64,000 nucleotides of DNA from Candidatus Nitrosopumilus sp. GTDB lineage: Archaea; Thermoproteota; Nitrososphaeria; Nitrososphaerales; Nitrosopumilaceae. The stretch's first letter is position 1. Each line of letters opens with the position of its first letter. Below are positions 42,182-51,684 of this stretch, in pieces. The DNA lies in assembly GCA_029263475.1 (NCBI GenBank), contig JAJCXK010000056.1, forward strand, positions 1 through 64,000, in the 5' to 3' direction. The notes below the pieces were generated by a model, which saw only the letters and a list, made by a program, of their open reading frames with translations, was not told the origin of the DNA and did no database searches. The position numbers and the translations under genes are program-made.

Positions 42182-42898
42182 TCACTTTAATTGAATTATT
42201 GGTTCTCCTTTTCCAACGGGCATGATTAATTCTGCAGGTATCTCAATTTTTCTATCTCCTAGTGTCATGATGACTCTTTTTGGAAGGATGAATGTCCCTT
42301 CTTCAACAGCTTCAATACTTCCTATTTGTCCTACATTATTTCCACGTGTGACCAATCCTTGACAGCCCACTTCTAACTTGATTACTTCAAGAATTTTGAA
42401 TTCTGGAACCTGTATGAGGCATGTATCTCCCACGTTTACTTTGGTATCTGATATTGTTGAGCGACCGTCACTGAATCCGATTTGTAACTTACCTTTGTTA
42501 ATAGTTGTTTTAGTTTTTACTGTAACTAATTTTTTCAATTTTTCTGACTCGTTTATTTTAATTGGTTTTAACATCTTTTCCTCTGTTGGAACCATGCGGT
42601 AGATGTCATTGACATTTTCTAGTTCTACAATATCCATCAATCCTATGCCGTGATGAAGTGATTTTCTTATAACTCCATCAATTTTCACTTTGCCTGAATA
42701 AATTACAGCTTTTGCCTCTCTGAGAGTTGTGACAATTTTTAGCGTATCTCTGAGAAATACTGCTGTAGGTATTGCTTGACTTTTTTTGTGTGGACCTGGT
42801 CGTACGGTAACTACAAACCTTTTGTCTTTTCTGGCTATTCCCCAAAACTGTGGGGCCATTTGACGTTTGAGTTTTTTACTGCCTGATATACTAACCAT
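42182..42898 (-). CDS. rps4e: Ribosomal protein eS4
   Basis: 238 residues, an archaeal/eukaryal small-subunit protein. Begins GSKKLKRQMAPQFWGIARKD, S4-like part PTAVFLRDTLKIVTTLREAK and KIDGVIRKSLHHGIGLMDIV, a central KOW-like region and C-terminal VITRGNNVGQIG-type loop (LVTRGNNVGQIGSIEAVEEG). Its ATG overlaps the last base of the uL24 gene. Confidence 0.95.
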   Translation of the reverse strand: MVSISGSKKLKRQMAPQFWGIARKDKRFVVTVRPGPHKKSQAIPTAVFLRDTLKIVTTLREAKAVIYSGKVKIDGVIRKSLHHGIGLMDIVELENVNDIYRMVPTEEKMLKPIKINESEKLKKLVTVKTKTTINKGKLQIGFSDGRSTISDTKVNVGDTCLIQVPEFKILEVIKLEVGCQGLVTRGNNVGQIGSIEAVEEGTFILPKRVIMTLGDRKIEIPAELIMPVGKGEPIIQLK

Positions 42899-43290
42899 TA
42901 ACTTTCATCTTCCTTTACTTTGGTTTTATCTGCTCCTTTTGTTTCTTTACTCTCAAGTTTTCTAATTCGCCATTTATCATCTGTGTTGAGTGATGTAACT
43001 ACTAAATTGGATGTATGAATGTAAACATCAAATTTATCTCCCTTGGTCTTTTCCTTTTTGATTCCTTCAATTGCAACGCTATTTTTTGATGTGTCAACTA
43101 TTGATACTTTACCGTCAACGCCTTTGAATTCTCCCCTGAGAATTGTGATGCTGTCTCCTTTGATTACTCTGATGCTTCTCTTGCCGTATTTTTTATGAAG
43201 ATCTTTGGATAGTGCACTTCCGAGTTGCTTACTTTTGATCTGGAAAGTTGCTTGATAAATCATCTTATTGCGCATCTTGGTTGGCTTCAT
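42898..43290 (-). CDS. rpl24: Ribosomal protein uL24
   Basis: 130 residues. N-terminal [20 protein letters not shown], then KOW motif [20 protein letters not shown] and [21 protein letters not shown] Lys/Glu-rich tail ([15 protein letters not shown]) extends it. Sits between rpl14 and rps4e as usual. Confidence 0.95.
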   Translation of the reverse strand: MKPTKMRNKMIYQATFQIKSKQLGSALSKDLHKKYGKRSIRVIKGDSITILRGEFKGVDGKVSIVDTSKNSVAIEGIKKEKTKGDKFDVYIHTSNLVVTSLNTDDKWRIRKLESKETKGADKTKVKEDES

Positions 43291-43294
43291 TTTA

Positions 43295-43717
43295 TCATAC
43301 CACCATTGATGCCAAGTTTGCGACTCTTGGCCATTTTTCTGATGCTTCCACAGCTACCGGTCCTTTGATGTCTGTGCCTTTGGTTTCACCTTCTGGGGTA
43401 ATCAAAACAGCTGCATTATCTTCAAAGCATACTCTAACACCGTTTAATCTGCGAACTGCATACTTTTGTCTAACAATTACTGCTCCATAGACCTGCTTTC
43501 TTAATTCTGCTGGGCCTTTTTTTACTACGACGTTACAGTAATCCCCAACTGATGCTGAGGGGAGTCTGGATGCTCTGGTTTTATGTCTTGGAACGTTGAT
43601 TATCTCTAAAATTTTGGCACCAGAATTATCTGCACAGACAATGTTTGCGCCGACTGGAAGTACCTTAGTTACATATGGTCTGAACTCCTGTACTCCTTTA
43701 CCTGCTTGCTTTGCCAT
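43295..43717 (-). CDS. rpl14: Ribosomal protein uL14
   Basis: 140 residues, contacts 16S rRNA at the intersubunit bridge. [40 protein letters not shown] and [20 protein letters not shown] are the standard blocks. It overlaps rps17 by one base. Confidence 0.96.
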   Translation of the reverse strand: MAKQAGKGVQEFRPYVTKVLPVGANIVCADNSGAKILEIINVPRHKTRASRLPSASVGDYCNVVVKKGPAELRKQVYGAVIVRQKYAVRRLNGVRVCFEDNAAVLITPEGETKGTDIKGPVAVEASEKWPRVANLASMVV

Positions 43718-44040
43718 TATGCCTTTACCTCAACCACTACATATGATACTGACTTTGACAGTGGTCTGCATTCTGCGGTTAGGACGTGATCTCCTGTTTC
43801 AACATCTATGCAACCTGGTACATGTGCATGAATTGTACTTGTACCTCTTGCATATCTCTTAAACTTGCTAAAGTAAATCGGTGCATCTTTTTCTAACGTT
43901 ATCGTTTGTCTTGCTTTACTTGCTGTAACTTTACCATCAAAGAGCTTGCCTCTGATTGAAAGACCTCCATGAAATGGACAATGCTTATCTGTGCATTCTC
44001 TGTCTGGTGCCTTTACATCTAGTCCTATGTTTTGAGTCAT
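43717..44040 (-). CDS. rps17: Ribosomal protein uS17
   Basis: 107 residues. Archaeal-type with CTDKHCPFHGGLSIRGKLFD, then GKVTASKARQTITLEKDAP, FKRYARGTSTIHAHVPGCID and GDHVLTAECRPLSKSVSYVV. OB fold. Overlaps rnp1 by 4 bases. Confidence 0.96.
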   Translation of the reverse strand: MTQNIGLDVKAPDRECTDKHCPFHGGLSIRGKLFDGKVTASKARQTITLEKDAPIYFSKFKRYARGTSTIHAHVPGCIDVETGDHVLTAECRPLSKSVSYVVVEVKA

Positions 44041-44303
44041 ATTTTTCCTCCTAATCTATCAAATGGTCTTTTTGCAATGTTTGCACCGTTAAGTATTATG
44101 TCTTTATTCTGAAGTGAGAATTTCCAACTGCTTGTAGATTTGGCAATTGATCTTGCTCCATTTTCTGTATCTATTTCAAACATCGATTTTGTTTCATTTA
44201 TGATTCTTCCATTTAATCCTATTACTTGTGGATTGCTGGATTCTGTGATCTCAGTATTCAATCCTATGAATTCATGTGATCTGATATTATCTGCAGTGAT
44301 CAT
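44037..44303 (-). CDS. rnp1: Ribonuclease P protein component 1 (Rpp29/Pop4)
   Basis: 88 residues, binds RNase P RNA with Rpp21 to form mature tRNA 5' ends. NIRSHEFIGLNTEITESSNP, GLNGRIINETKSMFEIDTEN and SWKFSLQNKDIILNG follow the Sm-like Rpp29 fold. It sits between rpl29 and rps17, its normal place in archaeal ribosomal clusters. Confidence 0.93.
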   Translation of the reverse strand: MITADNIRSHEFIGLNTEITESSNPQVIGLNGRIINETKSMFEIDTENGARSIAKSTSSWKFSLQNKDIILNGANIAKRPFDRLGGKI

Positions 44304-44506
44304 TTCTTTTTCTTAATCTCCGTCATTTGTGTAAGCATTCTTGCAATATCGTGTCGCAATGGTTTTAGTTTACCACTTTCTTTTCTTAATGTCCCTTTAG
44401 ATGCATCTACTCTAAGCTTTGCAAGCTCACTTCGTGTTTCTTGAATTTTACTGTGAAGATCCTTTTCGTTTAGCTTTTTAATTGTCTTCATACTTAATCT
44501 GGTCAT
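44300..44506 (-). CDS. rpl29: Ribosomal protein uL29
   Basis: 68 residues: two helices [20 protein letters not shown] and [20 protein letters not shown] with conserved [12 protein letters not shown]. Located at the exit tunnel. Overlaps rps3 and rnp1 by 4 bases each. Confidence 0.95.
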   Translation of the reverse strand: MTRLSMKTIKKLNEKDLHSKIQETRSELAKLRVDASKGTLRKESGKLKPLRHDIARMLTQMTEIKKKK

Positions 44507-45309
44507 TTCAATTTTGCCTCTTCTTCTTCTAACGTTTCAATTTTTTCTATCTTCTTTTCTTCTAATGCAATAACTTCTGATTCTGATTCTGCCTCATCTT
44601 TCTTGCCTTCTATTTTTACAACTTCTACTTTATCATCACCTACTACAATTTCTTCTACTTTGACTTTTTTAGGATCACTTGCCTTTTTGTCTTGATTTGC
44701 TTTCACCTTCTTTGGATTTTCTACCTTCATTTCAAATTCTGGCACGATCTTTTCTTTCATAGCAATTCTAATCCTAATTCCAATTAATCCCATTGCTGTC
44801 TTTACGTGTGCAATGTCTTCAGAAACGACTAATTCTGCATGGTGACCTGCTCTTGGCAGAATTCCCTGTGTATGTTTTTCAAATGCAGAACGATCACCTC
44901 TAAGTTTACCTGAGATTGTAATTTGAACTCCCATGGCTCCTCCTTCCATAATTTGCTTTAATGTCCACATTGTTGCTCTTCTGAATGCCGTTCCTCTTTC
45001 AAGGTGTGATGCCATTCTGTTGCACATTACACTTGGTGCTAATTCTGGCTTTTCTATTTCCACTACAGAAATTTGTGGGTTTTTTAATCCAAAGTCTGTG
45101 GCAAGTTTTTCAGTAAGTGCTCTGATACCTGTACCTTTTCTACCTATTACAATTCCCGGTCTTGTCACGTGCAAAGCAACTCTAGTTCCTACAGGTGTCT
45201 TGGAAATTTCTGCGTGGGAAAATCCTGCATCTTTGATTGCTTCCCTTAGATAATCTTTGAGCAACATCATACTGTAGTTGTCTTTGATTACGTTTTTGAC
45301 CGCTGACAT
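44503..45309 (-). CDS. rps3: Ribosomal protein uS3 with an acidic C-terminal extension
   Basis: 268 residues. KH domain [20 protein letters not shown] and C-domain [40 protein letters not shown]. About 70 extra residues are rich in Glu, Lys and Val ([36 protein letters not shown]), longer than many archaeal S3 proteins. Helps form the mRNA entry site. Confidence 0.95.
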   Translation of the reverse strand: MSAVKNVIKDNYSMMLLKDYLREAIKDAGFSHAEISKTPVGTRVALHVTRPGIVIGRKGTGIRALTEKLATDFGLKNPQISVVEIEKPELAPSVMCNRMASHLERGTAFRRATMWTLKQIMEGGAMGVQITISGKLRGDRSAFEKHTQGILPRAGHHAELVVSEDIAHVKTAMGLIGIRIRIAMKEKIVPEFEMKVENPKKVKANQDKKASDPKKVKVEEIVVGDDKVEVVKIEGKKDEAESESEVIALEEKKIEKIETLEEEEAKLK

Positions 45310-45311
45310 AT

Positions 45312-45779
45312 CTAAATCTCCCTTGCCACCAATTCAACATGTGTTAATACGTTATTTTTTGGAGTTGCTCTTCCCATTGCTCTGGGGGTGAATCTTTTTA
45401 CAACTACGCCTTTGTGAACTGTTGCATTAACAATTCTTAATCTGTCCAAATCCATTCCTTTGTATTCTGCATTTGATTCTAAATTATCTAAAACTTTAAT
45501 GAACTCTTTTGCGGTCTTTTGAGGATAACGTCCTGCCATCATGCCTGGATCCGATCTATGTCCGACCTGATTTTTGTATCTTCCAAATGCGACTGCTCTT
45601 TTTTTGTTAATTACATCTTGCAAATAATCTCGAGCTTTTTCGATAGAAAGTCCTTTGATTGATACTGCAACTTCACGTGCATGTTTGTGAGAAATGTCTT
45701 TTTCTCTTAATGATGAACGTACATGTCTTGTTGCATCATAATTTTGGAAAGCGTAATCGAATCTACTCATATCAATCAC
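45312..45779 (-). CDS. rpl22: Ribosomal protein uL22
   Basis: 155 residues, archaeal L22 with [20 protein letters not shown] and [20 protein letters not shown], tunnel loop [19 protein letters not shown]. Overlaps rps19 by 4 bases and lies just upstream of rps3. Confidence 0.95.
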   Translation of the reverse strand: MIDMSRFDYAFQNYDATRHVRSSLREKDISHKHAREVAVSIKGLSIEKARDYLQDVINKKRAVAFGRYKNQVGHRSDPGMMAGRYPQKTAKEFIKVLDNLESNAEYKGMDLDRLRIVNATVHKGVVVKRFTPRAMGRATPKNNVLTHVELVAREI

Positions 45780-46171
45780 TTCAATGGTACGTAAAGGCTG
45801 GATCTAGATGCACCTACGCCTGGTGCTCCGTGTGAAACCTTTTTGTTCGTTATCGCATATTCTCCCAAGTAATGTCCAATCATCTCTGTGGTGATTGTAC
45901 GTGGAAGGAACTCCTTTCCTGTGAAAATATTTACTGTAACGTCTACCATGTATGGAAGAATAATAAGATCCCTTACGTGGGTCTTAATTGGATTCTTTAG
46001 TTTGCCTGCTTTTGCAGCTTTAATCTCTTCAATCAATTTTCTCTTTCCATCTGTGATTCCTCTTGTAAGTGATCTTCGTTGTCTAGAATTGAATAACAAG
46101 AATAATTTTTCTAATGACAAGTTGTCTAGATCATCTTTTGGAATGCCTCTGTATAAAAATTCTTTAACCAT
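45776..46171 (-). CDS. rps19: Ribosomal protein uS19
   Basis: 131 residues. MVKEFLYRGIPKDDLDNLSL, FLLFNSRQRRSLTRGITDGK and KTHVRDLIILPYMVDVTVNI, ending GHYLGEYAITNKKVSHGAPG. Directly preceded by rpl23 with a 44-bp gap; no uL2 gene lies between them. Confidence 0.95.
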   Translation of the reverse strand: MVKEFLYRGIPKDDLDNLSLEKLFLLFNSRQRRSLTRGITDGKRKLIEEIKAAKAGKLKNPIKTHVRDLIILPYMVDVTVNIFTGKEFLPRTITTEMIGHYLGEYAITNKKVSHGAPGVGASRSSLYVPLK

Positions 46172-46215
46172 CTCTCTTCTCCTCTGTTAGTATACTTGGA
46201 GTTCTATGGTCCATA

Positions 46216-46482
46216 TTATAGCATTCCTATCTTCGTGGCTAGATCTCTGGCTTTTTCTGTACTTTCAAACTGAACAAATGCTTTTTTACCATAAATTGTT
46301 CTTGCGGTGTTTACTTTCTTCACATTTTCTTTGTAGAGTGCCTTTACAGCTTCTGCAATTTCTGGTTTGCTTGCAGATATTTCTACGATGAAACAGATCT
46401 TGCTTTCATTTTCAATCATTGCAAAAGTTTTTTCTGTAATGTATGGTTTGATAATTACTTTCATTGCTTGATCTACGTTCAT
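46216..46482 (-). CDS. rpl23: Ribosomal protein uL23
   Basis: 88 residues: VIIKPYITEKTFAMIENESK, KICFIVEISASKPEIAEAVK and KKVNTARTIYGKKAFVQFES. Exit-tunnel protein. Overlaps rpl4 by 4 bases. Confidence 0.95.
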   Translation of the reverse strand: MNVDQAMKVIIKPYITEKTFAMIENESKICFIVEISASKPEIAEAVKALYKENVKKVNTARTIYGKKAFVQFESTEKARDLATKIGML

Positions 46483-47294
46483 TGTGTATTCACCATTAGT
46501 TCTAGATGTGTTGATTTAATTTTTCCAATTTCTTCAATTGCTGATTTGGAGTATACCGTTAGTCTAATTGGATCTGAACCTGGCGCCAAATCTAATACGC
46601 TCAAATTTTTGGCATTTCTTACTTCCACGCCTGGGAATGCACCTAATGCCTTTGATAGATTAGAAGAATTTGCTGTTACAAATAAAACACTCTTTCCAAC
46701 TTTCTTACTTCTTCCTCTGAGTCTTGATTGTCCTGAACGTGGCCTTCTACTTTCTAGTCTTTGGACATCTTGTGATAATTTCAATGAATCCAGCACTTTG
46801 GAGATTTCACTTGCTTTAGAAATTGATTCAATGTCATCTGACACGATTATGGGAAAAGATTCTATACCTTCAATTTTGTGACCTCTTGCCTCTACAAGAT
46901 CTTTTGATGCTGTAGCTGCAATCGCAGAACAAAGTGCTAATTTGTTTTCTTTTTTGTTTAATTTTTTATAAATTACCTTCTCTACAATTGGTGGATGTGC
47001 TTGTCTTCCGCCTCTGGTGGATGCTACTTCTGCACCCTGACCTTGTCTGCCTCCGCCGCCACCTTGCATTCTTGCGACACGGGATACGCCTTGACCTGTT
47101 GGAGGATCATTGGAATCTGCTACGACATCCATGCCTGCCATTGGTTTTCTTCCTTGTCTTTGGAATTTATGTGATGTCAGATTAGTGAAAGCCTTGTGAA
47201 TTAATTGTCTTCTGAATGGTGTTGAGAATATTGGTGGTAATTCTATTTCTGCATCTTTGGTTCCTGTAGTTGTAAATATTGCAGTCTTCATCAT
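46479..47294 (-). CDS. rpl4: Ribosomal protein uL4
   Basis: 271 residues. Archaeal L4 with the extended loop RKPMAGMDVVADSNDPPTGQ, GVSRVARMQGGGGGRQGQGA and GRQAHPPIVEKV, then KENKLALCSAIAATASKDLV. Overlaps rpl3 by 4 bases. Confidence 0.95.
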   Translation of the reverse strand: MMKTAIFTTTGTKDAEIELPPIFSTPFRRQLIHKAFTNLTSHKFQRQGRKPMAGMDVVADSNDPPTGQGVSRVARMQGGGGGRQGQGAEVASTRGGRQAHPPIVEKVIYKKLNKKENKLALCSAIAATASKDLVEARGHKIEGIESFPIIVSDDIESISKASEISKVLDSLKLSQDVQRLESRRPRSGQSRLRGRSKKVGKSVLFVTANSSNLSKALGAFPGVEVRNAKNLSVLDLAPGSDPIRLTVYSKSAIEEIGKIKSTHLELMVNTQ

Positions 47295-48286
47295 ATAACT
47301 ACCTCTAAGATATTTGGCTTGGTAACTTTTACAGGTGCATTTCTAATTTGACTTCTTAGCTTGATTAATCGCTTGTATGTTCCTGGTACTGAACCTTTTA
47401 GAATGATAAAATCTCCTTTAACTAATCCAAAGTGTTTGTATCCTCCGTCAGGATTTATTTTAATCTCATCTGCTTCTGTATTACCGATAATCATAATTCG
47501 CTTATCATATTCTACCCTCTGATGAAATCCTGTTTGACCTGCTCTTGGAACTGTATACATGACACTCTGTGGAGAGATTGGACCTAATGAACCAACCTCT
47601 CTGACGGTCTTTCTTGACTTGTGCTGTTTCTTTTTTACATTCCATCTTTTGAGTACTCCTTGCCATCCGTGGCCTTTAGTAATTGCTGCAACATCTACTG
47701 TTGCTCCTGTTTCAAAGATCTGATCAATTTTAATTTCTTTTCCCAATGATTCCTTTACATGAGCAAACTGTTTTTCGATATCTCCTCCACTGACTGATGC
47801 TTCAAAAATATATGGTTTCTTTTGTTCCAAACCTGCGGCCCTTGGAGAAACTGCGACGATTGCAAAAATTTCTTTAATTTTCTTTAATCTCTTTTCTGCA
47901 TTTTCCAATGATCCTTCAACGTTTTTAATTGTAATTTCTTTTGCAATATTTTTTGGGATGTCTTCTGCATAGACGTCAAATTCTGCATGTCGTCCATAAT
48001 GATCTTTTGAATATCCTCTAATACCTAGAATCAAAACTGGTGGTGTTACTAATACTGTTCCAAGACTTACCAGCTGCTTTCCTGCATTTGGTACTTTATC
48101 ACGATCATCAATGCTGACAATCTGCACACATCCTGCCTTGAAACCACAGTGTGCCAAAATCTTTGGCTCTGCTGATGCATCAAGTTTTGGCCATGCTCTG
48201 ATTCTTGCCTCCATGGTTTTTGCACGAACTCTGCGTGAGTATGCAAGACTTCCCCTACGTGGTGAATGACGTTTTCTAGCTCCCAT
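47291..48286 (-). CDS. rpl3: Ribosomal protein uL3
   Basis: 331 residues, first gene of the cluster. GARKRHSPRRGSLAYSRRVR at the front, then TVDVAAITKGHGWQGVLKRW, VGSLGPISPQSVMYTVPRAG and QTGFHQRVEYDKRIMIIGNT. Helps organise the peptidyl-transferase centre. A promoter should lie in the 90 bp upstream, but no clear box was fixed. Confidence 0.95.
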   Translation of the reverse strand: MGARKRHSPRRGSLAYSRRVRAKTMEARIRAWPKLDASAEPKILAHCGFKAGCVQIVSIDDRDKVPNAGKQLVSLGTVLVTPPVLILGIRGYSKDHYGRHAEFDVYAEDIPKNIAKEITIKNVEGSLENAEKRLKKIKEIFAIVAVSPRAAGLEQKKPYIFEASVSGGDIEKQFAHVKESLGKEIKIDQIFETGATVDVAAITKGHGWQGVLKRWNVKKKQHKSRKTVREVGSLGPISPQSVMYTVPRAGQTGFHQRVEYDKRIMIIGNTEADEIKINPDGGYKHFGLVKGDFIILKGSVPGTYKRLIKLRSQIRNAPVKVTKPNILEVVI

Positions 48287-48378
48287 GGTTAAATCGTTTT
48301 CACAAATTCCCTCTATTAAACCATGTGTAACATCGTTAACCTACTAATTTTTTTTGGTTAACGAACTATGAAAAACTT

Positions 48379-48489
48379 CTACGGTGCTAGCAGATCTGAT
48401 GCAGTATTCCATATAGTTACGGCACCTATGATGACTCCTATGATTCCTAAACCTATTGCCAACGCAAGAAAATTCTTTTTTTCGGCCAT
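48379..48489 (-). CDS. Single-TM small protein, 36 aa
   Basis: Below the ORF track limit. MAEKKNFLALAIGLGIIGVI then IGAVTIWNTASDLLAP; one membrane helix after a charged start. It begins 1 bp after the SPOUT methyltransferase stop, in the same direction, and precedes rpl3. Conserved position would support it; unknown role. Confidence 0.6.
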   Translation of the reverse strand: MAEKKNFLALAIGLGIIGVIIGAVTIWNTASDLLAP

Positions 48490-48490
48490 G

Positions 48491-49324
48491 CTATGATGTA
48501 CTTTGAATGTTGAGGATTGCAAGTGTTCCAAGTATGGCCTCTTCCAAACGTACCGTTTCTGTTGCTTGATTTGGGAAAAAGTTTAGTGATTTTGCATTTT
48601 GTACCTTGTTCATCTTTCCTCCGACGATCTCATGAATACCCTTATCTGGAGATCCAAATACGACCAGAATTGATTCGTCTGTTTTCGTATATTTTGCAAG
48701 CTGATCCACTGTTGCTATTTTTCCTTTTCTTGACGTCATGATTATGCTTCCTTTCCATTCTGACAATACTGAATACAGATTTGCTCTCTCTTTTACAGAA
48801 TAACCCCAGTATGATGGAACTTCACTCTTATCGATTTCCTTAATTGACAATCTGGGATGTCCTTCCTTGAATTGAACCGTTATTCTTTTCCCTACTGATG
48901 TGGCACCATAGTATTGTATCATCTGATTGATGCCAACATCGACAAACCTTTTTCCCTTCACGCTGACTACTATTCCTTCCCGAATGTCTCCTCTTACAAT
49001 CTTTTTGGAATTGGCTGGAGTAATATGACTGGCAATCTTTAGTGGCTGTAATACTCCTGCAAACTTAAGATCATTCATTTTTGGAAATAACCTTCTTCTC
49101 AAGAATTGTGGTGTCTCTAAATATTTTAGAATCATTACCATGAGGGCACCATCATTTCTGCTTTGGCCTTCTTGGTAGACATAGATCGTATCAATTTTAA
49201 AAATTGCACAGGCTCTTGCAAGGACAGAAATTTTTCGAGTCTTGTCGATTTTTAGTGATTCATCTGATAATGCCGATTCAGGGATGGCAAGGGATAATTT
49301 CAATATTCTTAATCTCTCGTTCAC
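48491..49324 (-). CDS. SPOUT-fold RNA methyltransferase (COG2106/C9orf114 family)
   Basis: 277 residues. LRILKLSLAIPESALSDESL and KISVLARACAIFKIDTIYVY form the N-terminal half of the SPOUT fold. An OB-like insert follows (REGIVVSVKGKRFVDVGINQ), and the knot region is SILVVFGSPDKGIHEIVGGK with LNFFPNQATETVRLEEAI. This matches the family of rRNA uridine methyltransferases adjoining ribosomal genes in archaea. Precise target unknown. Confidence 0.9.
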   Translation of the reverse strand: MNERLRILKLSLAIPESALSDESLKIDKTRKISVLARACAIFKIDTIYVYQEGQSRNDGALMVMILKYLETPQFLRRRLFPKMNDLKFAGVLQPLKIASHITPANSKKIVRGDIREGIVVSVKGKRFVDVGINQMIQYYGATSVGKRITVQFKEGHPRLSIKEIDKSEVPSYWGYSVKERANLYSVLSEWKGSIIMTSRKGKIATVDQLAKYTKTDESILVVFGSPDKGIHEIVGGKMNKVQNAKSLNFFPNQATETVRLEEAILGTLAILNIQSTS

Positions 49325-49335
49325 ACTATGAATAA

Positions 49336-50073
49336 TTATTTTGGATCGTGTGGATATTTTTCTTTAGCAGAACTTGCATACTTTGTAATTTGATCATCTG
49401 AGACTATCTCGTATAATCCTGTTTCCTTTTTGATACAAGCCATTCTGATGTGATTTGTTCCTTCCTTGTCTTCACTTGAAAGATAAATTCCTGCAGTAGC
49501 CAATGTTGCAGCCTCGTCTAATGTAAGATCCTTTTTGTAACTTTTTTCTAAAAAGTCTGTTACCTGATCAGAACCTGATCCTATTGCAATTGCATCATAG
49601 GAGATGTATGTTCCACTAGGATCTGTCAAATATAATTCCGGCTTATCATTTACTACGCCGCCAAGGATAAGTGCAACACCATAAGGTCTTACACCTGCAT
49701 ACTGTGTATACTGCTGACATTGATCAGCCAAGTGTTTTGCAATGGTCTCAACCTCTACTGGTTCGTCGTAAATCATCTTGTTACTTTGAGAAAAGAATCT
49801 TGCATTGTCAACTTGACTCCTTGCATCCGGAATGTATCCAGCTGCTGCGACACCCACATGATCATCAATTTGAAATATCTTTTGAGCTGTACTAGAAATC
49901 TGTAATTTTCTTGGTTTTTCTTCAACTGCGATTATGATTCCATCTTTGCATTTTACACCGACAGCTATTGTTCCTCTTCTTACTGTCTCAATGGCATACT
50001 CAACTTGGTAAAGTCTACCATCGGGTGAGAATACTGTAATTGCTCGGTCATAACCTTGTTGTGCAGGAAGCAT
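49336..50073 (-). CDS. psmA: Proteasome alpha subunit
   Basis: 245 residues. N-terminal gate and signature QGYDRAITVFSPDGRLYQVE then YAIETVRRGTIAVGVK, with the conserved H0/H1 helix region and RPYGVALILGGV further on. Forms the outer rings of the archaeal 20S proteasome. It lies 11 bp upstream of the SPOUT gene and may lead this operon. Confidence 0.96.
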   Translation of the reverse strand: MLPAQQGYDRAITVFSPDGRLYQVEYAIETVRRGTIAVGVKCKDGIIIAVEEKPRKLQISSTAQKIFQIDDHVGVAAAGYIPDARSQVDNARFFSQSNKMIYDEPVEVETIAKHLADQCQQYTQYAGVRPYGVALILGGVVNDKPELYLTDPSGTYISYDAIAIGSGSDQVTDFLEKSYKKDLTLDEAATLATAGIYLSSEDKEGTNHIRMACIKKETGLYEIVSDDQITKYASSAKEKYPHDPK

Positions 50074-50188
50074 TTGATTCCAATGCTTAGAATGTACAAT
50101 TTAAACTGTACACACAATCAGGCATGATCATTAAAATGATCGGAGCCTAAGAAACAAGCTTAATTTGAAACTGATCCACTTTAAATTC

Positions 50189-50605
50189 ATGATATTTGAG
50201 ATTGAGTTTTCAGGACATGAGAACATTAGTTCAAACCATAAAAATACACTTGAGATCACAAAGGAATCGCATCTTACACCCAGAGGGGATTGCATTGTGG
50301 GCGTAAATGCAAATTCAAGCTGCAATGATCTTCCTCATGAACTAAAAGACAAACTCAGAAGTTCTGATGCACATGTGTCAATTTCAATACGTGCAGGTGA
50401 TCATGAATTTGTCATACGTGGAAACGGTCATCCTGATCTCATTCTTACCCACAAGGATGACATTGTGATCCGAAAAAGTGACTTTGTATGTCCAAGAACA
50501 TTGGCTGTAAAATGTGACAAGGCATCTGATTTGCTTCCCCGAGACATGGTTTTACTGTTGCAGGATCCAAACACGAAAGGCATTCTCAGTATTGCAGTAG
50601 ATTGA
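50189..50605 (+). CDS. DUF371-family archaeal protein
   Basis: Start best at MIFEIEFSGHENI (50189), eight residues inside the listed ORF. FSGHENISSNHKNTLEITKE, HLTPRGDCIVGVNANSSCND, SISIRAGDHEFVIRGNGHPD and IRKSDFVCPRTLAVKCDKAS match archaeal DUF371 (COG2090). Role unknown. Divergent from psmA with about 115 bp between. Confidence 0.88.
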   Translation: MIFEIEFSGHENISSNHKNTLEITKESHLTPRGDCIVGVNANSSCNDLPHELKDKLRSSDAHVSISIRAGDHEFVIRGNGHPDLILTHKDDIVIRKSDFVCPRTLAVKCDKASDLLPRDMVLLLQDPNTKGILSIAVD

Positions 50606-50642
50606 CACTGACAATTTTATAGGCGTTATTCTAAGATCAATT

Positions 50643-50762
50643 ATGGGTCGTAAAACCAATATTTTTCTTCTAGTTCCGTTGGCTGCCTTTGCTGCAATAA
50701 TTATCGGAGCCGGCATGTACATGACCCTGTGTAAAAATTCTACAATTTCCTTGGGTTGCTAG
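50643..50762 (+). CDS. Single-TM small protein, 39 aa
   Basis: Below the ORF track limit. MGRKTNIFLLVPLAAFAAII then GAGMYMTLCKNSTISLGC. One membrane helix and two outside cysteines. TTTATAGG about 28 bp before the ATG fits a leaderless promoter, so it is probably expressed by itself. Confidence 0.55.
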   Translation: MGRKTNIFLLVPLAAFAAIIIGAGMYMTLCKNSTISLGC

Positions 50763-50877
50763 ATCCAGACAATTCTGATTCATCTTTTGACATAATTCTT
50801 TAATAATTTCATTAATGGATCTTGTCGTCTTAACTTGATTGCAAAAAAGAATGCTTATCATAATGTTTTAGCTAATT

Positions 50878-51261
50878 ATGATTCAGCAAGATTTTCTTAA
50901 GGTATGGTCTACAATGAATTGCATGGCAAAGCCCACGATAGAGTTGTCAATTACACAAAAGCCTACAGATGAAGAGTTATTACAACTGCAAGACTATTTC
51001 AACGAAATGCCAGTCACTGAGATCCTCACCGGGTTGAAGTTTGCAAAGAGCAGATGGTCTGCAAAGGATGCGGGGACTCTGAAGGTTGGTAGAAAAAGCA
51101 TTATCAAAAAAGAAGTACATTCGGTAACTGTCGAACAAGCACGATGGAGATTGAAGAATTGGAAGATGATGATTGCAAACTATCGTAGACGTGGATATAG
51201 CTACCCTACAATTTCCAGGATAAAAAAAATCTTAGTGGAAAAAAGTAAAACCACATCTTGA
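50878..51261 (+). CDS. Basic helical hypothetical protein, 127 aa
   Basis: Mostly helices: KPTDEELLQLQDYFNEMPVT, EILTGLKFAKSRWSAKDAG and EQARWRLKNWKMMIANYRRR, lysine-rich at the C-terminus (ISRIKKILVEKSK). Possibly nucleic-acid binding; no named family. The start could also be the methionine at residue 13 or 16 (MNCMAKPTIEL). Confidence 0.6.
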   Translation: MIQQDFLKVWSTMNCMAKPTIELSITQKPTDEELLQLQDYFNEMPVTEILTGLKFAKSRWSAKDAGTLKVGRKSIIKKEVHSVTVEQARWRLKNWKMMIANYRRRGYSYPTISRIKKILVEKSKTTS

Positions 51262-51474
51262 TGACAAATAACAGTATAAGTTCAAGTTTGGTTTTTAGTA
51301 AGTTTGTTTGTTTGTTTGATATGTGTTTGAACCCAATTTCATATTGTGGTCTGTTGGATATTTTTCCTAGTTGAAATCAAAAAGATCGTTCAACCTATTC
51401 TCAAAAACAATATGATTTGGAATTATGAACTGGAATGGTTGTACGGTTTGTATTTTTAAAAATACATTTTCAAT

Positions 51475-51684
51475 TTATTCAACATGCAAGGTTACGACAA
51501 TTTCAGTTTGATCTTTGTCAAGATCATCATCCAATGCAATTTTTTTATCTAAGAGTTTGAATTCTTCAATCATGGAACCATCCTCGTTAAACGTTCTAAC
51601 CAGTTTACTTTTTGGTAGGACTGAGACATCACTAGAATCATGATGCACCTTGATCGAATCTCCCTTCTCTATTATAATTTTCAA
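51475..51684 (-). CDS. Small beta-rich hypothetical protein, 69 aa
   Basis: IIIEKGDSIKVHHDSSDVSV, KSKLVRTFNEDGSMIEEFKL and EIVVTLHVE. Alternating strands and acidic turns, cytosolic. No family recognised. Confidence 0.55.
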   Translation of the reverse strand: MKIIIEKGDSIKVHHDSSDVSVLPKSKLVRTFNEDGSMIEEFKLLDKKIALDDDLDKDQTEIVVTLHVE

